Of a stretch of DNA of 6,939 bases, positions 6,921 to 6,939 are shown piece by piece. The translations under genes and the position numbers were made by a program. The notes beneath the pieces are model-generated. The model saw nothing but the letters and a program-made list of their open reading frames with translations. It ran no database searches and had not been told where the DNA came from. Within the stretch, counting starts at the first letter, position 1. Every line of letters begins with the position of its first letter. The DNA comes from Sphaerochaeta sp. (GTDB lineage: Bacteria > Spirochaetota > Spirochaetia > Sphaerochaetales > Sphaerochaetaceae). The DNA is taken from contig DMAO01000211.1 in the NCBI GenBank assembly GCA_003446545.1, positions 1 to 6,939 on the forward strand. Reading direction: 5' to 3'.

Positions 6921-6939
6921 ATGGTTCCATTACCGAGCG
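6921..6939 (+). CDS. Possible start of a further gene, cut by the window edge
   Basis: An ATG at 6921 opens a frame (MVPLPS) that runs off the window. GGAAG at 6909-6913, seven bases upstream, is a plausible weak ribosome binding site. The gap from the kinase stop is 49 bp with no T-tract terminator. Only six codons are visible, so no family can be assigned and the frame may not be real. Confidence 0.25.

Noticed and set aside
6215..6922. 235-codon minus-strand open frame reaching the right edge
   Set aside because: It is antisense to the kinase C-terminal domain, whose FGGY motifs are intact; no domain was recognised in the minus-strand translation.

Overview
The window holds five tightly packed plus-strand genes that look like one catabolic operon, plus the possible start of a sixth. 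In order they are: (1) the 3' two thirds of a fused alpha/beta thiamine-diphosphate (TPP) E1 dehydrogenase, open at the left edge; (2) a PHP-domain metallohydrolase; (3) a short-chain dehydrogenase (SDR) of the sorbitol-6-phosphate dehydrogenase type with an unusual N-terminal extension; (4) a medium-chain, zinc-dependent dehydrogenase (MDR) of the L-sorbose-1-phosphate reductase (SorE) type; (5) a full-length FGGY kinase of the rhamnulokinase (RhaB) type. The gaps from gene 1 onward are 20, 9, 9 and 2 bp, each with a purine-rich ribosome binding site. No promoter or terminator is visible between genes, so a single transcript entering from the left is likely.

The organism is a bacterium with roughly balanced base composition, uniform codon use and very compact gene packing. 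The style and gene content would suit a sugar-fermenting spirochaete of the Sphaerochaeta type or a gut Firmicute. This is a weak inference from memory of protein style; there is no rRNA or other taxonomic marker here.

Functionally, genes 3 to 5 fit a ketose route: C1 phosphorylation by the kinase, reduction of the ketose-1-phosphate to a hexitol phosphate by the SorE-like enzyme, then re-oxidation at the other end by the SrlD/SorD-like SDR. For L-sorbose this would give D-glucitol-6-phosphate and then D-fructose-6-phosphate, as in the Klebsiella sor pathway but with a kinase replacing the PTS. The E1 and the PHP protein are not part of that known route. One speculative way to include the E1 is that the real substrate is a deoxy-ketose, so that the final product is a 1-deoxyketose phosphate with a methyl-keto end, which a pyruvate/acetoin-type E1 could cleave through hydroxyethyl-TPP. 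No isomerase, aldolase, transporter, E2 or E3 gene is visible in this window.

The last 68 bases after the kinase contain no recognisable terminator and may lead into a further plus-strand gene starting near base 6921. No RNA genes, mobile elements, CRISPR arrays or significant repeats were seen.
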